64,000 nucleotides of DNA, from contig JAJEKV010000052.1 of NCBI GenBank assembly GCA_021234155.1, forward strand, positions 2,040,077 through 2,104,076. Direction: 5' to 3'. Within the stretch, counting starts at the first letter, position 1. Every line of letters begins with the position of its first letter. This document shows, piece after piece, positions 24,439 through 35,971 of this stretch. Source of the DNA: Isoetes taiwanensis. Its lineage: Eukaryota; Streptophyta; Lycopodiopsida; Isoetales; Isoetaceae. Made by a program: the position numbers and the translations under genes. Under the pieces are notes generated by a model that was not told the DNA's origin, made no database searches, and worked only from the letters and a program-made list of their open reading frames with translations.

Positions 24439-24443
24439 AAGGT
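24439..24443. repeat. Target-site duplication of the copia element (left copy), AAGGT
   Basis: AAGGT precedes the LTR at 24,444 and recurs at 29,367-29,371 directly after the second LTR. Confidence 0.93.
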
Positions 24444-24786
24444 TCTTAAAAATTATTGAGACTATAAATTGAATTCCGATTGAGTTACCTTTTTAAAACC
24501 CTTAATCCACAGTTCACACAACTTTCGCTATTCTTCTCCACCAGCCCAAGCATCGAACCCATCATTTGTGCCACCGTGCAACCTTCCAATCTGTCCACAT
24601 GTTCGTCTATGCAGCCCGCCCACATGCCAGTTCAGATCCAGCATAATACTCCTGCCACGTCCTGAGCTGCCGCTTCACAAAAGCCACGATGCACATGAAT
24701 ATCCAATTTTTTCTCTTTCTCTCATATGTTGGACCATATATGATCCCCATTACATATATTATGAACCTCAATTAAATAATCCAACA
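24444..24786 (-). repeat. 3' LTR of the copia element
   Basis: 343 bp. Plus strand runs from TCTTAAAAATTATTGAGAC to ATTAAATAATCCAACA. No difference from the other LTR was seen. Confidence 0.95.
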
Positions 24787-24847
24787 TCCCTCTTCAGAAT
24801 ATATGTGATGGATTAGCAGTCTTGTGTCCATATTAGACTTGTTATTG

Positions 24848-26075
24848 CTACTCCGTTGATTGCACTCCAGCCTTTTGCTTTAGAAAATTAAACCTTGTTG
24901 AGCTAAATGCTTTTGTCAGCAGATCTGCAATTTGCTCTTCTGTCACTATGTGCTTTACTTGCACTAAGCCTTTTGACACAATATCTCTTACGAAATGCAT
25001 TTGTAGCTCTATATGTTTAGTCCTATCATGCATGACTGGATTTTTGGTCATTGCTACACAGCTTGTACTATCTGAGTATAGATCTGTAGGCCCATTCAAT
25101 TCCATATTCAGCTCTTGCATTAGCCTTCTGATCCAAACAATTTCTCTAGTAGCTAGAGAAGTTGCAATATATTCCGCTTCTGCAGTTGATAAAGCTACAG
25201 AGTTTTGCTTTTTGCATTTCCAAGAAATAGCAACATTGTTAAGCATTAGTAAAAAGCCTGAAGTTGATCGTCTATTATCAAGATCTCCAGCCCCGTCTGC
25301 ATCTGCAAATGCTTCCAGTTTCATATCAGCTCCTTTATACACAAGACCGTCATTGATAGTGCCTTTTAAATATCTTAGAACCCTTTTTCCTGCAAGCCAA
25401 TGTTGTTTTCCAGGATTAAAATCTGCTTAACATATTAACTGCATAGGCTATGTCTGGCCTTGTACCTTTTAGCTAAATATAGTAGACAACCCACTAATTT
25501 CTGATATGGTACTGCCTCCATTTCTTCAACTTCAGCTATTGTTTTAGGAGACATATCACTGCTTAATTTGTGCCCAGGTATTATGGGTGAGCAAACTGAT
25601 TTGCAGCTCTGCATCGAGAATCTATCAAGGATTCCTTGAATATTTCTACTCTGAGTGATAAATAGAATTTTATTCTTTCTGTCTCTATGAATCTCCATTC
25701 CAAGAAACATTCTCAGCTTACCTAGATCAGTCATTTTAAATCCTTGCTTCAGAATATTTTTGCTGCTATCCAAGCAATCTGTATCATTGGAAATCATGAT
25801 ACAATCATCCACGTATAGAGCTATAATACAGAAGTTTTTCTCTTTACAGTAAACATATAAGTTCCCATCATTCTTAAGTTTCTGAAACCCATAATTACAT
25901 AAGAAGGCATCTATACATCTATACCATTGCCTGGGTGCTTGTCTTAGACCATATACAGCTCGCTTAAGCTTCTATACAAGGTTTTTTCCTTCTTCAAAGC
26001 CAAGTGGTTGTTTCATATATATTTCTTCCTCAAGCTCAGCATTTAGAAATGATGTACTAACGTCCATATGATGCA
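24848..26075 (-). pseudogene. Copia RT (second half) and RNase H, split by frameshifts and a stop
   Basis: The RT continues after the main ORF ends: YVDD active-site motif near 25,815, then GFKMTDLGKLRMFLGMEIHR and VPYQKLVGCLLYLAKRYKAR. The RNase H part (25,342-24,848) has DADGAGDLDNRRSTSGF, ALSTAEAEYIA and KHIELQMHFVRD, as expected for copia RNase H. Breaks seen: a frame change near 26,075, a TAG near 25,976 in a KLKRAVYGLRQ-type region, and frame changes near 25,440-25,425. The coding region is therefore interrupted even though the LTRs are identical. Confidence 0.85.
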
Positions 26076-29002
26076 GTTCTAGATTTCATGGCGTTAGCAT
26101 ATGATAGCAACAATCTTATACTCTGCATCTTAACTATAGGTGAGAAAGTTTCCTGGAAATCAATACCCTGTTTTTGTGAAAACCCCTGTGCGACCAGTCT
26201 TGCTTTATATTTCTTAGATACTCCATCTGCACCTGTTTTAATCTTAAAAATCCACCTGTTACCTATAATGTTTTTACCTTTTGGTTTTGGCACTAATTCA
26301 TACGTGCTGGTACGTTTGAAAGAGTTGACCTCATCCATCATTGCATCTTTCCAGCACTCTGCATCCTTTGCTTTAACTGCCTTCTCATATGTATCAGGAA
26401 CATTTGGTTCCAAAATAGCCATTAGAGAAATTATACTATTCTCTTGTTCATTTTCTTTTTCCGCTATTCTTTTACTCCTTCCTGATTCCAATCTTCCATA
26501 TTGCGAGCTGTCCATACCATGTTCTGCTTGCAACCTTTCTGCTTCACTCCTTCTTTTTCTGACGACTTCTATTGGCTGCTCAGGATACTCTGCTACTTGA
26601 TCATGTGTATCATGATCTTGACTTTGTATTTCAGAAAAATCAGCTTTGATATCACTTATAACACCATCGTCTTCTATTATGTCTGAGTTTATTGTCTCTT
26701 CTTTACGCTTTGTTTGTAAAAATTTTCTCTCCCGTGCACTAATTCTGTCACAATATACTGTAGACTCATCAAATCGTACATCTCTGCTCACAACAATTTT
26801 GTTAGTTTCTGGAATAAATAGCCTGTACCCTTTCGACTCTTCATCATACCCAATCAAATAACCTTCAATTGCCCTGTCATCAAGTTTTTTCCTTTGTTCA
26901 GCATGAACATGTACATATGACAAGCAGCCAAAGACTTTGAACTTATCATAGTCCTGTGACCTGCCACTCCATACTTCATCTGGCACTTTTCCATCAAGAC
27001 TTGTTGTTGGTAATTTATTGTGAATATAAACAGCAGTCTTTAGAGCTTCATCCCATAATTTATTGGGCAGACACGTATGTTTTAACATAGCTCTTACAGA
27101 ATTCAGAATTGTTCTATTGAACCGCTCAGCCACTCCATTCTGCTGTGGAGTAAAACTGCATGTTAATTGTCTCCTAATTCCTCTTTCTTTACAAAAGTGT
27201 TTGAATTTTCTTGATAGGTACTCGCCTCCTCTATCAGACCTCAAACATTTCACCTTATGGCCTGTATCTCTTTCCACTTCAGATACAAACTTCTTGAAGG
27301 CATCCAGAGCCTCAGCTTTTCTACGCAGAAGATAGCATTTTGCTCTCCTGGTGTAGTCATCCACAAAAGACACATAATATCTTTTGCCAGACCTAGATTG
27401 CACATTCAAAGGACCACATAAGTCACTATGAATCAATTCCAAAACCTCCCGGGCTCTTTTGTTAGTACGTTTAGGAAATGGTAACCTGCTATGCTTTCCT
27501 AGCATACATCCCCTGCATATATGTTCTCCTTTATTTTTCTGTTTTTTTCCTTTTATCAGCCCATCTTCCATCATTCTTCTTATTTTATTGAGATTGGCAT
27601 GACCCAGCCTTTCATGCCAAAGTTCTGGCGATACCTGCACAACCATATTAATCTCACTAGCATTTGGCAAGAGCTCAAATAGACCAGAAACACGTCTTGC
27701 AAGAAACTTGAGTTTATTATTCTTGAACACTTTACACGTGGACTTATCAAACAACAACTGGTAGTCCATGTCTACCAGCTGTGCAACGGAAATCAGATTT
27801 CTCACAACTCCTTCAACACACAATACATTTTTCAGATTTACAGGTTCACCATTGAGGTCAAAAATCTCAAGCACTCCACTCTTATCCACCTTCTTCAGCC
27901 TTCCATCTCCTAGCTGCACACGTCCTATTTTGCTGGCACAAGTTTCTTTTAACAGCTTCATGTCTCCTATGACCGTGTGCTCGGCTCCACTATCTATAAG
28001 AAAAGAATTAGATTTAGTCCCTTTCTTATAAGCAACGTTTGCCATCACATCAATATTATTTACCTCATCTTCAGAGCTTAATCCCTGTTCTTGCTCTTCC
28101 AAATCACTCACGTTATATGCCGCTGCACGCCTTTCTTTGCCTCTAGGCACACTTCTCCCTCTTGCTTCTGCTCTACTGCCTGCACTTCTACCTCTACCTC
28201 TCCCTCTTCCTCTATTGATACCTTTTGGAGACGGGCATTCAGAGGCATAGTGTGTAAAACATGTATTTGACCTAGTTTCAAATTGCTTAAAGAGCGGACA
28301 ATTGTACTTAATGTGCCCCAACTGACCACATTTGTAGCACCTAATTTGCTGGCTTCTATCTTTCTCTGCAGCTCTTTCCTTCTTCATTATTAATATCTCT
28401 GATGTTTCTTCTTCCTCATCCAATATAATTTTCATCTGTTCAAGTTCTGTCCTCGCCATTCTTTCTGCTTCTTCACGAGATTTTGCAACATTTCTAATAA
28501 GCGTGGACAAATTTTCATGTGCTGCAAACATTCTAGAAATTGCATTGACTTGAGCTTCAGTTGATAATGGATTGCCTGCTGCGTCCAGATCTGCCATTAT
28601 AAGGTCAAATTTCTGAAAGAGATCAACAAGCTCAATCGTATCATTATGTCTGAGCTTCCTCAGCTCCTTCTCTAGTATATCTATCTGAGAGGAGGATTTA
28701 ACTTCATAAGTTTTCTCCATATAATCCCACATCTGCTTAGGATTCATCCCTCTCATCTTCAGCATGATACTTGGCCCTACTCTGCTTGAAATAATTATCT
28801 TGGCTTCACAAATTTTTGCATCCTTACTACCTGATGCTTCACCTTTATCTTTTTCTACTTTTACTTCTGATTTACTTTCTCCTGCTGAAGACGGTGGCTC
28901 TATTAACACATCTTTAACCTTCTGTTTCCATACCTGAAACCCAGCCCCTCCTTTATAAATCTCAATCTGACTTAACAAAGTTGCTCCAAAGCGAGTTGTC
29001 AT
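26057..29002 (-). CDS. Copia gag-protease-integrase-RT (first part) polyprotein
   Basis: The first ATG is at 29,002 ([18 protein letters not shown]), 21 nt inside the longer open frame whose upstream part overlaps the primer site. Domains by residue from this ATG: gag UBN2-like region 1-190; CCHC zinc knuckle [14 protein letters not shown] about 222-235; protease with [13 protein letters not shown] at about 335; GAG-pre-integrase with [10 protein letters not shown] and [14 protein letters not shown]; integrase core with [18 protein letters not shown] and [13 protein letters not shown] (the D, D, E residues); then RT start [20 protein letters not shown]. The frame ends early in RT after [11 protein letters not shown] by a frameshift; downstream codons are in other frames. 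About 980 codons are intact. Confidence 0.93.
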   Translation of the reverse strand: MTTRFGATLLSQIEIYKGGAGFQVWKQKVKDVLIEPPSSAGESKSEVKVEKDKGEASGSKDAKICEAKIIISSRVGPSIMLKMRGMNPKQMWDYMEKTYEVKSSSQIDILEKELRKLRHNDTIELVDLFQKFDLIMADLDAAGNPLSTEAQVNAISRMFAAHENLSTLIRNVAKSREEAERMARTELEQMKIILDEEEETSEILIMKKERAAEKDRSQQIRCYKCGQLGHIKYNCPLFKQFETRSNTCFTHYASECPSPKGINRGRGRGRGRSAGSRAEARGRSVPRGKERRAAAYNVSDLEEQEQGLSSEDEVNNIDVMANVAYKKGTKSNSFLIDSGAEHTVIGDMKLLKETCASKIGRVQLGDGRLKKVDKSGVLEIFDLNGEPVNLKNVLCVEGVVRNLISVAQLVDMDYQLLFDKSTCKVFKNNKLKFLARRVSGLFELLPNASEINMVVQVSPELWHERLGHANLNKIRRMMEDGLIKGKKQKNKGEHICRGCMLGKHSRLPFPKRTNKRAREVLELIHSDLCGPLNVQSRSGKRYYVSFVDDYTRRAKCYLLRRKAEALDAFKKFVSEVERDTGHKVKCLRSDRGGEYLSRKFKHFCKERGIRRQLTCSFTPQQNGVAERFNRTILNSVRAMLKHTCLPNKLWDEALKTAVYIHNKLPTTSLDGKVPDEVWSGRSQDYDKFKVFGCLSYVHVHAEQRKKLDDRAIEGYLIGYDEESKGYRLFIPETNKIVVSRDVRFDESTVYCDRISARERKFLQTKRKEETINSDIIEDDGVISDIKADFSEIQSQDHDTHDQVAEYPEQPIEVVRKRRSEAERLQAEHGMDSSQYGRLESGRSKRIAEKENEQENSIISLMAILEPNVPDTYEKAVKAKDAECWKDAMMDEVNSFKRTSTYELVPKPKGKNIIGNRWIFKIKTGADGVSKKYKARLVAQGFSQKQGIDFQETFSPIVKMQSIRLLLSYANAMKSRTASYGR

Positions 29003-29023
29003 ATCTGATGGCTCTGATACCAA

Positions 29024-29366
29024 TCTTAAAAATTATTGAGACTATAAATTGAATTCCGATTGAGTTACCTTTTTAAAACCCTTAATCCACAGTTCACACA
29101 ACTTTCGCTATTCTTCTCCACCAGCCCAAGCATCGAACCCATCATTTGTGCCACCGTGCAACCTTCCAATCTGTCCACATGTTCGTCTATGCAGCCCGCC
29201 CACATGCCAGTTCAGATCCAGCATAATACTCCTGCCACGTCCTGAGCTGCCGCTTCACAAAAGCCACGATGCACATGAATATCCAATTTTTTCTCTTTCT
29301 CTCATATGTTGGACCATATATGATCCCCATTACATATATTATGAACCTCAATTAAATAATCCAACA
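29024..29366 (-). repeat. 5' LTR of the copia element
   Basis: 343 bp, identical by eye to 24,444-24,786. On the minus strand it is followed after one base by TGGTATCAGAGC (29,022-29,011). Confidence 0.95.
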
Positions 29367-30402
29367 AAGGTACCCTCGAACTTCTTCCACAAGCTGCTGC
29401 ATGTCGCTCAACATTTGCTGCGAAACTTCCACTTTTGACACGGGATTGTGCCAAGTGTCTGGAGTTAGGCATTGATAGCCGTAGTTGATCATGAACGGCG
29501 ACATTTGGGATGATTCCTGCTTGGTGCTATTGTATGCAAACTCCACCAAGTGAATAAATTCCTCCCACATACCTTGCTTGTTCCAGACATAGTTTCGGAG
29601 CATGTCCTCCAATATTCTGTTGATACGCTCCATTTGCCCATCCGTCTGTGGATGATAGGCCGTGCTCATGGATAGCTTCGTTCTAATCGTTGTGAAGAGA
29701 TCCTGCCAGAAGGCACTGATGAACTTCGGATCTCGGTCGGAGATAATTTCCCTTGCCATGCAATGGAGTCTGAAGATCTCTTTGGTGAAGAGCTTTGCCG
29801 TGTCCATAGCTGTGTCCGTGGTCCTGCAAGGCACAAAATGGGCCATCTTCGACAACTTGTCGACCACGACCATCAAGGCATCCTTACCTCTTCTTTGTCC
29901 TTGGCGGTCCTGTTATAAAGTCCATCTTTGACGACTTCCCACTTAGCGTTTGGCACCGCTAATGGTTCCAATGCCCCGAATTCGTTGTTACGCCTTTCGT
30001 TTCTTTGGCATAGCCGACACTCCTTGATGTGGCGAAGCTATACGCTTCTTCATTCCCGCCAATAGTAGCTACTACGCACTTTAACGTATGTCTTCATGAA
30101 TCTGGCGTGGCGTGCTATTGCTATTGGGCTGTTGTGGGTGTCGTGGAGGATCAACTTTCTTACTCCGGATGATTCCTGCACGCACAACTTGTTCTTGTGG
30201 TATAGGAGGTTACCTTCCTTCTTAAAATTTTGAAGGTTTCCCTCTCCTTATCCGTTCTCGCTTCCTTGCACAAGCTTGCCCATACTTCCTTGAAGTCCAC
30301 ATCCGTTGGCAAGGTTTCTTCTATCTTTTCGAAATCGTTGAAGAGCGTCGAGATTGCGTTGCGGTGCACCACCCCGGTTGTCGGGGGATGCCTTGAAAGC
30401 AC
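29367..30402 (-). pseudogene. Element A: integrase core, interrupted
   Basis: The minus strand at 29,876-29,371 reads VVVDKLSKMAHFVPCRTTDT, REIISDRDPKFIS, MSTAYHPQTDGQMERINRIL and WEEFIHLVEFAYNST, giving the first Asp (lost just upstream by frame change), second Asp (SDRD) and Glu (DGQMERIN) regions of a Ty3 integrase. The zinc-binding N-terminal region lies in 29,900-30,402 in broken frames. The text stops at VEEVRGYL, where the copia element has inserted, and resumes at 24,438. Confidence 0.85.
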
Positions 30403-32678
30403 ATCTCTGCTACCACATTAAGTTTCCGGGCTTGTAGACTATATCAAAGTCGTACTCCTCGAAAACTCCATCCACATGTGGTTCGCGTGAATACGTCTTG
30501 GAGGCTCGGTGATCGGTGTCGGTTGGAACTTCCTCCCTAAGAGGTAATGCCTCCAGATTCTCAGCATACGACAACCGCTAGCGGCTCTTGGTCGTCGCGT
30601 CGTATGCGTGTTTTTGGTCGTTCATCTTTCTTGAGTCGTACGCTATTACCCGCTCCTCTTGCATGAGCACCGCTTTTTGTGGCTATCTTGCTTGCGTCCG
30701 TCGCCACTAACTTGTCCTTTTCCGGGTCTGGCAGGGTTAAGACGGGGGCGGTTGTCAAAGCTTCCTTCAACAATTCAAATCCTGCTTGGGCTTTCTTGAG
30801 CCAATGGTCTGCCCAATTTTTCACTTTCTCCGCCTTTGTCAAGTCTGTCAGTGGGGCTGCTATCTTTGCGAAGTTCTTCACGAACTTTTTGTAATATCCT
30901 GCTAGGCCAAAGAAACTTCTGACCTCATGGACGTTCTTTGGTGCCGGCCATTGGATTACCGCTTCAATCTTGGCGGGGTCTGTCGAGATTCCTTCTGCTG
31001 AAATCACATGACCGAGGTATTCCACCTTCTCTGTTGCGAAGTGGCACTTCGACAACTTGGCATACAACTGATGCCTCCTTAACTTCTCGAGCACCTTTCT
31101 TACGTGATGTGCATGCTCTTCAATGGATTTGCTGTACACCAGAATATCGTCGAAGAATACTATCACAAAGGTGTCCAAGAATTCTCTGAAGATGTCGTTC
31201 ATGAGTCTCATGAACGTAGCTGGGGCGTTGGATAGCCCAAATGGCATTACGGTGAATTCGTAATCCCCATACCTGGTTCTGAAAGCCGTTTTGTGGATGT
31301 CCTCTTCCTTTATTCTGATCTGGTGATAACCTGACCTTAGGTCGATCTTGGAGAAGACCTTTGCCCCTTGGAGCTGATCCATCAAGTCGTCTGATCTGGG
31401 GAGTGCGTACTTGTTCTTGATGGTGTGCTTGTTCAATTGTCTGTAATCTATGCACATCCTCAAGCTTCCATCCTTCTTCCTGACAAAGAGGATGGGTGCC
31501 CCAAATGGTGAGACGCTAGGCCTGATGAAGCCTAAATCGAGCAATTCTTGTAACTGCTTATTTAGCTCCGTGAGTTCCTGTGTGGTCATTCTATATGGGG
31601 CCTTGCTTGTCGGCTTGGTCCCTGGTTCGAGTGCTATCTCACACTCTACTCCCCTGTAAGGAGGAAGCTGCTCGATCTCATCTGGAAAGAGATCGTGGAA
31701 CTCCGTGATCAAGTTGGCGATTTGCTTGGGCAACTTGCTGAGCACTTTGTCTTCTTTACTTCCCTCCGACTCGGGTTCCTCAACCTCGAGTTTGAAGATG
31801 TATGCTACCTGCTCGCTCTTTATAGACTTGAGCAGCTTCTTAACAGACATACACTGCATGATGGGGACAACTTCTTTACCTGTGATCTCAATGACTTTGC
31901 CGTCGGGCGTTGTGAGGGTCACCTTCCGCTTTCCACAATCAATTATGGCTCCTGCTGGCCCAAGGTACTCCATTCCTATTATGAGGTCGTACTTGCCAAT
32001 GCCCATTACTTCTGCTCCCATCGGGATGTTTATTCCCGGCAAGTCAATGTCGAAATTGATCATTTTTCCTGCCGTATGTCTTACTGCTCCGCTTGCCAAG
32101 ATTATGGGCCTTGGTTTCAATTTCAACATTTCAACCATTCTTGGGGATGCAAAGTTGTGGCTACTTCCGGAGTTTATCAGGACTATGAAAGACTTGGCCT
32201 TTGCCTTCCCTACTGTGGAGATTACCTTATACTGGGTCTCCGCATGTTCTGTATCTATAGCAGCGAAGATGTGGCACTCACCCTGAATGTAATCGCGTGC
32301 TGCCTCGCCGTCGTCATCTGACGGAGTATCCCATCCGCTCAACTCCGCTAGCGCTGAGCTCATAACAAATGGGCAGTTTGCCGTTCGGTGGCCCGGCTGG
32401 AAACATCTAAAGCAGAGCTGCTTCTCTATGCATTCCTGCCTTTTCTCCTTGGGCATTGCCTGTAAGAAGGACCGTACTGCTTTCGAGTAGTTGGAACCTT
32501 CTTGTTTGTCCTTGAAGGACACCTGCTTTCTTTCCTGCTGTTTTCCCTGGTTGCTATTGTATGAGGGACTTTGCTGGACTTGGGCTGGCTGCCCTAGGGC
32601 TGTAACTCCCTGTTGCTTTGCCTCTATCCTGGTAGTAAGGCTGCTTCGTGTGCCGCTTCGAGGCCCCGATCCTTGCAA
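30403..32678 (-). pseudogene. Element A: gag end, protease, RT and RNase H start
   Basis: The long minus frame 32,678-30,561 (705 codons) holds a CCHC knuckle [14 protein letters not shown] (residues 89-102), an aspartic protease whose active-site motif is INSGSSHNF (Asn169 in place of the catalytic Asp), and a full Ty3 [51 protein letters not shown], the FFDD box (508-511, usual form YxDD), and [20 protein letters not shown]. RNase H begins VATDASKIA and then shifts frame; its continuation is readable in another frame to about 30,450. Loss of the protease Asp and the frameshift make this copy inactive. Confidence 0.92.
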
Positions 32679-32679
32679 A

Positions 32680-33552
32680 CTAATTGCCTTGGATTCCGCC
32701 AGACACTGTTTTGGGGTCTATTGCGCTTACGAGTTTCCTGATTTCCTCGTTCAGCCCTTCTATGTAGCTTTCCACTGCGTGTTTCGCTCGGCCGGCACAT
32801 CTGACCTTAGTCTCATAAACTCTTGATTGTATACGCGACCGTCTTGTAGCCTTGCCAATCGTAGAACCTATGCAACATATTTGACTTGTGTTCTCGAGGA
32901 ACATAGTGGCACTTGAAGGCTTTTGAGAACTTCTTAAATCTGCACCGATCTCTGCTCAAGCCATGCGCCTTGGCATAGCCCTTCCACCAGATTCGTGCGG
33001 CTCCTTTCAAGTTGGCGGTTGCTACCCTGCCTTTGTCCTTGTCCTTCATGCCATAGGCATTGCCGTACTCACTCATTTCGTCCAGCCATGCCTCTGCTTC
33101 TAGTCCTGACCTGTTCTCCCCCGAGAATTGTTCGAGTTTCCGGGCCTTCCATACATTGCCCAGTGCCGAGTCTACCTTCTTCTGGTAATCCAGCGCCTTA
33201 GCTTCCCTTACCGCGGCCGTCTGCGGTCCGGCACTTCTTCCGCCTCTTTCTCGGGACTCGGTCAGAGACCAGAAGTCTGAGGTCGGAGGTCTCGTGGGGG
33301 ACCTCCTTCTTTACTCCTCTTCTTGTCTTTCCCCGACTTTCGGGGTGTCGTTTGTGGCCCGGATGATGCTTGTGCTGCTAGTAGAGCCTTAATCTAGTCC
33401 AGCTCCGTCCTCATTTGTGACATCTCCTCTTCTGGAGTCAGGGGACCGTATTGTCCGAACAGGTTCCTTGGGATATGTTGTCTGTCGGGTGTCCTTTCAT
33501 CTTCGTCGAGCCTCCTATTTTGCTCGACCGTTCGGTGTTCCCTATCTGCATG
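32680..33552 (-). pseudogene. Element A: gag
   Basis: Gag probably starts at the ATG near 33,552 (MHADREHRTVEQNRRLDEDE). A coiled-coil-like segment PEEEMSQMRTELD precedes a TAG at 33,395-33,397, and another in-frame stop follows. The capsid core is readable at 33,076-32,813: ANLKGAARIWWKGYAKAHG, a retrotransposon gag signature, and KHAVESYIEGLNEEIRKLVS at 32,840-32,700. Two frame changes separate these from the zinc knuckle in the next entry. Confidence 0.75.
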
Positions 33553-33724
33553 CATAGTTGGTCATGGCTGTACGATTAGTTTTATTTGTTCTCTTGCATT
33601 ATATGTGTTGTTGGTATAGTAGCGGAACAAAAATACATTAACAAAACATTTAAAGTGCAAAAGAAATTAAATTCATATTATATAATATGTTAATACAAAA
33701 AGGCTTCCGGGATCAAGAGTCTAA

Positions 33725-34590
33725 CTATTCTTGAAATCGCCGGTATGATGGATTAGCCTCTAGGAACTTCTTCACTTGGGCTGTTCCTACTAAATGACCT
33801 AAGTTCCTAAGGACATTGATTGAAGATCCACCCTGCAAAGCTCTCGCCAAATCTTCTATCCTGCGCTCGGAGGTATAGGCTGCGGTCACTGCCAGTCTTC
33901 CCTGCCGTCTGTAAGGTATGGCGAAGTAAAAAATATCGAGTGCTACCGCTCTCTTCACGAGGGATGGCATACTTCGGTGTTGGGAGCTAGCCCGGCGTGC
34001 CGACAAAAGCACGAGGCGCCAATTAGCATCGATACTCCTTCCTGCCCACAGGGGGTGAATTTGCGGTGAATTTTGCTATTCTTCCGTCCATCGGCGGGGA
34101 AGGTAATACTACAACGACACATGGTTGTGTGGCCAGTCTTAAGCCTCCTCGGCCTCCCAGCTGCATTGTCTGGCGGCATAGTCATGGACCTCCTCCAGTG
34201 TGGTGAGCTCCACGTAGTCTCGGTTGTTCTTGAAGCTCTCGGTCGAACTTCGCCTCTTAAGCTCTCGGGGAGGTGTTGTCCGAAACTTGCCGTTAAGATG
34301 TTAGAGGTCTTGTGGCGGATCCCCATCTGTTCTGTAAGCAAGGAACTCCTCCTCGTCGGTAGTTGCAGCGCCTCCATATCTGCACGATGTTTATGCGTGG
34401 CTTGAATATCCAGGTCGACTCTCCCGATGTAAGTGTCGGCTTCCCTTACTTGGAGTGGGGCGTCGGAAGTTCCTCGGACGATGAAGTCGTCCAGTGCGAT
34501 TCTCGGGAGTTGGTGCAGCAGCTCGTCCGGGTCGATACTCTCTTTCCGCACCGGGAGGTTTTGGATGTAAGCAGGAGCAAATACTCTTAG
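33725..34590 (-). pseudogene. Element A: ORF3, unknown, frameshifted
   Basis: Minus strand 34,551-33,955 begins MRKESIDPDELLHQLPRIAL and contains KTSNILTASFGQHLPESLRG. After this, coherent coding seems to move to another frame (RDYVELTTLEEVHDYAARQC, about 34,215-34,155). The last part (34,012-33,725) has ALDIFYFAIPYRRQGRLAV and NVLRNLGHLVGTAQVKKFLE before the stop. The middle part has a gag-like flavour (a short helical 'TLEEV' segment), but I do not recognise the family. It lies directly upstream of gag in the same orientation. It may be an extra gag-like module or a captured host gene. Confidence 0.45.
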
Positions 34591-34668
34591 CCCTCGGCGA
34601 TGATGGGGGCTAGGCTTGTGATGCCTAGCCCAAGGGGTGGCGCGATCACGAGAGTTTGCGGCTTCTTT

Positions 34669-35280
34669 TCAATTCCTGCAACTCTTGTTACGCTGCTTGC
34701 CTCTCTTCCGGAGGTCGAGCTCGACGTAGTCCTCATCCTCTTCTTCTGACTCCTCGTCTTCTTCTTTTCCTTCTTGCTCCTGTTCGTACTGCGAAAGGAG
34801 CTGTTGTGCTGTTGCTGTGGCTAATGGGTCCACGTCCATGGGGGGAATGGAGGTTTCTCCCATGGGGTTCTCGGCACAGTGGGTAAGAAAAATTGCTACG
34901 GCAACGTTGAAAGAGAAATACTTGGTCCTGTTGACAGTCAGGACCATTGGCTCGGGCATGCACTGGGCCTTGTTTGTGAGATACTTGGCAATGTTTGGAA
35001 CATCGCCTAAGGCTGCTTGAAGGGATTGCCTAGGAACAAAGTAGCCTATGCAAGGTGGGAGCTGCACTAAAGATGGCCCTACCCTAGCTTGGAATTCAGA
35101 CAGGACTCTGCTATATGCTGGGGTTGCGTGCAAGGTTGCTTGGACATCTATCTCTTTCCGGAAGACCCGGAAAATCTCATCGATGTCGGCCTCGGCAGCA
35201 TGAGCGCTGGCGCCGTACCATCGCCCCAAATCGAGGGTTGCCATGAGTCTAGCGAGGAAGAGACTAGCAAACGGATGCAA
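34669..35280 (-). CDS. Element A: ORF2, unknown protein with acidic tail
   Basis: An open frame of 203 codons; two starts are possible, 35,280 (MHPFASLFLARL) and 35,244 (MATLDLGRWYGA). The body is mixed alpha/hydrophobic (LVQLPPCIGYFVPRQSLQAA, KYFSFNVAVAIFLTHC). The C-terminus is strongly acidic (about 25 residues, EQEGKEEDEESEEEDEDY) followed by a basic end RKRGKQRNK. Acidic tails are common in histone-binding proteins, but nothing else supports that role. Two 65-nt hairpin repeats lie 280-540 nt upstream. I do not recognise a family. Confidence 0.5.
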   Translation of the reverse strand: MHPFASLFLARLMATLDLGRWYGASAHAAEADIDEIFRVFRKEIDVQATLHATPAYSRVLSEFQARVGPSLVQLPPCIGYFVPRQSLQAALGDVPNIAKYLTNKAQCMPEPMVLTVNRTKYFSFNVAVAIFLTHCAENPMGETSIPPMDVDPLATATAQQLLSQYEQEQEGKEEDEESEEEDEDYVELDLRKRGKQRNKSCRN

Positions 35281-35556
35281 GAGCCTCGGGGAGCTGGAAA
35301 ATCGGCTAAGGGAGCAGGAGCAAACTCGTAGGGTGCTACGTAAGGAATGAGGGACTTATTTATAGAAAAGGGGGAAACCCTAATTTTTGGGTGACTTGGA
35401 AAATTCTTGGGGTTGGGCAATTCTAGCCTATATTGAGGTCTAAATGGGAATTGAAAGTCTAATTTAAGGGTTTGAGCATGACTGGGTTACCTAAAGATCC
35501 TAACATAACAAGTTGGAGATCATTTGGACAAGTTATGGTGAAGAAATGGTAGGAGG

Positions 35557-35621
35557 TCTCACAGGTAGCGCCTCGTTCAAAAGCTACACTTTAGTTTCTT
35601 GACCAGGCGCGACGTGTGAGA
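35557..35621. repeat. 65-nt quasi-palindrome, copy 1
   Basis: Outer arms TCTCACAGGTAGCGCCT and AGGCGCGACGTGTGAGA pair with few mismatches, and the inner part CTACACTTTAGTTTC continues the symmetry. The unit would fold into one long hairpin in RNA or DNA. Copy 2 lies exactly 200 bp away. Confidence 0.9.
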
Positions 35622-35756
35622 CATCAGTCCCATTTTGACCAAAGCATGTCCAATTTGGGTAAAATAAGGGTATAAGGATGACAGACTCATCAAATTAGGC
35701 AGAATTGACCTCTTACTTGGTCAATTTGGAGCTGTTTTGGGCAAATTTGGGCAAGG

Positions 35757-35821
35757 TCTCACAGGTAGCGCCTCGTTCAAAAACTAAACTTTAGTTTCTT
35801 TACCAGGCGCGACGTGTGAGA
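35757..35821. repeat. 65-nt quasi-palindrome, copy 2
   Basis: This has the same outer arms as copy 1. The centre AAACTAAACTTTAGTTT is a near-perfect palindrome. It lies between the histone-like ORF1 and ORF2. Confidence 0.9.
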
Positions 35822-35941
35822 CATCGCACTTTTTGGTCTAGAAATGTGCTATTTTACTAAAACAAAAGCTACTACTTGCTAACTTGCCCTAATTAAACAA
35901 GTTTAGACACATAAAACACTCAAAATTGATTTATATTACAA

Positions 35942-35954
35942 TTTTTTTTTTTTT
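35942..35954 (-). other. A13 run just downstream of the histone-like stop codon
   Basis: On the minus strand, 13 consecutive A residues begin 17 nt after the TAA at 35,972. This could be a remnant poly(A) tail from capture of a processed mRNA, or chance in AT-rich DNA. Confidence 0.4.
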
Positions 35955-35971
35955 GATTATTTACAAAATGT

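Larger units (their letters stand above)
24444..29366 (-). mobile_element. Ty1/copia retrotransposon, 4,923 bp, very young
   Basis: Two 343-bp LTRs (24,444-24,786 and 29,024-29,366) look identical by eye. The element is flanked by AAGGT. The primer site TGGTATCAGAGC (iMet type) follows the 5' LTR on the minus strand, and an AAGAGGGA polypurine tract precedes the 3' LTR. Gene order is gag-protease-integrase-RT-RNase H, as in copia. It sits inside the integrase C-terminal region of element A. The LTR starts TGTTGG but ends AAGA rather than CA. Confidence 0.96.

Noticed and set aside
31695..32321. Plus-strand frames of about 190-208 codons
   Set aside because: They are antisense shadows of element A protease, which has clear motifs on the minus strand.
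34669..35280. ORF2 as another core histone (H2A, H2B or H4)
   Set aside because: No stretch aligns with any core histone fold by eye; only the acidic tail is suggestive.
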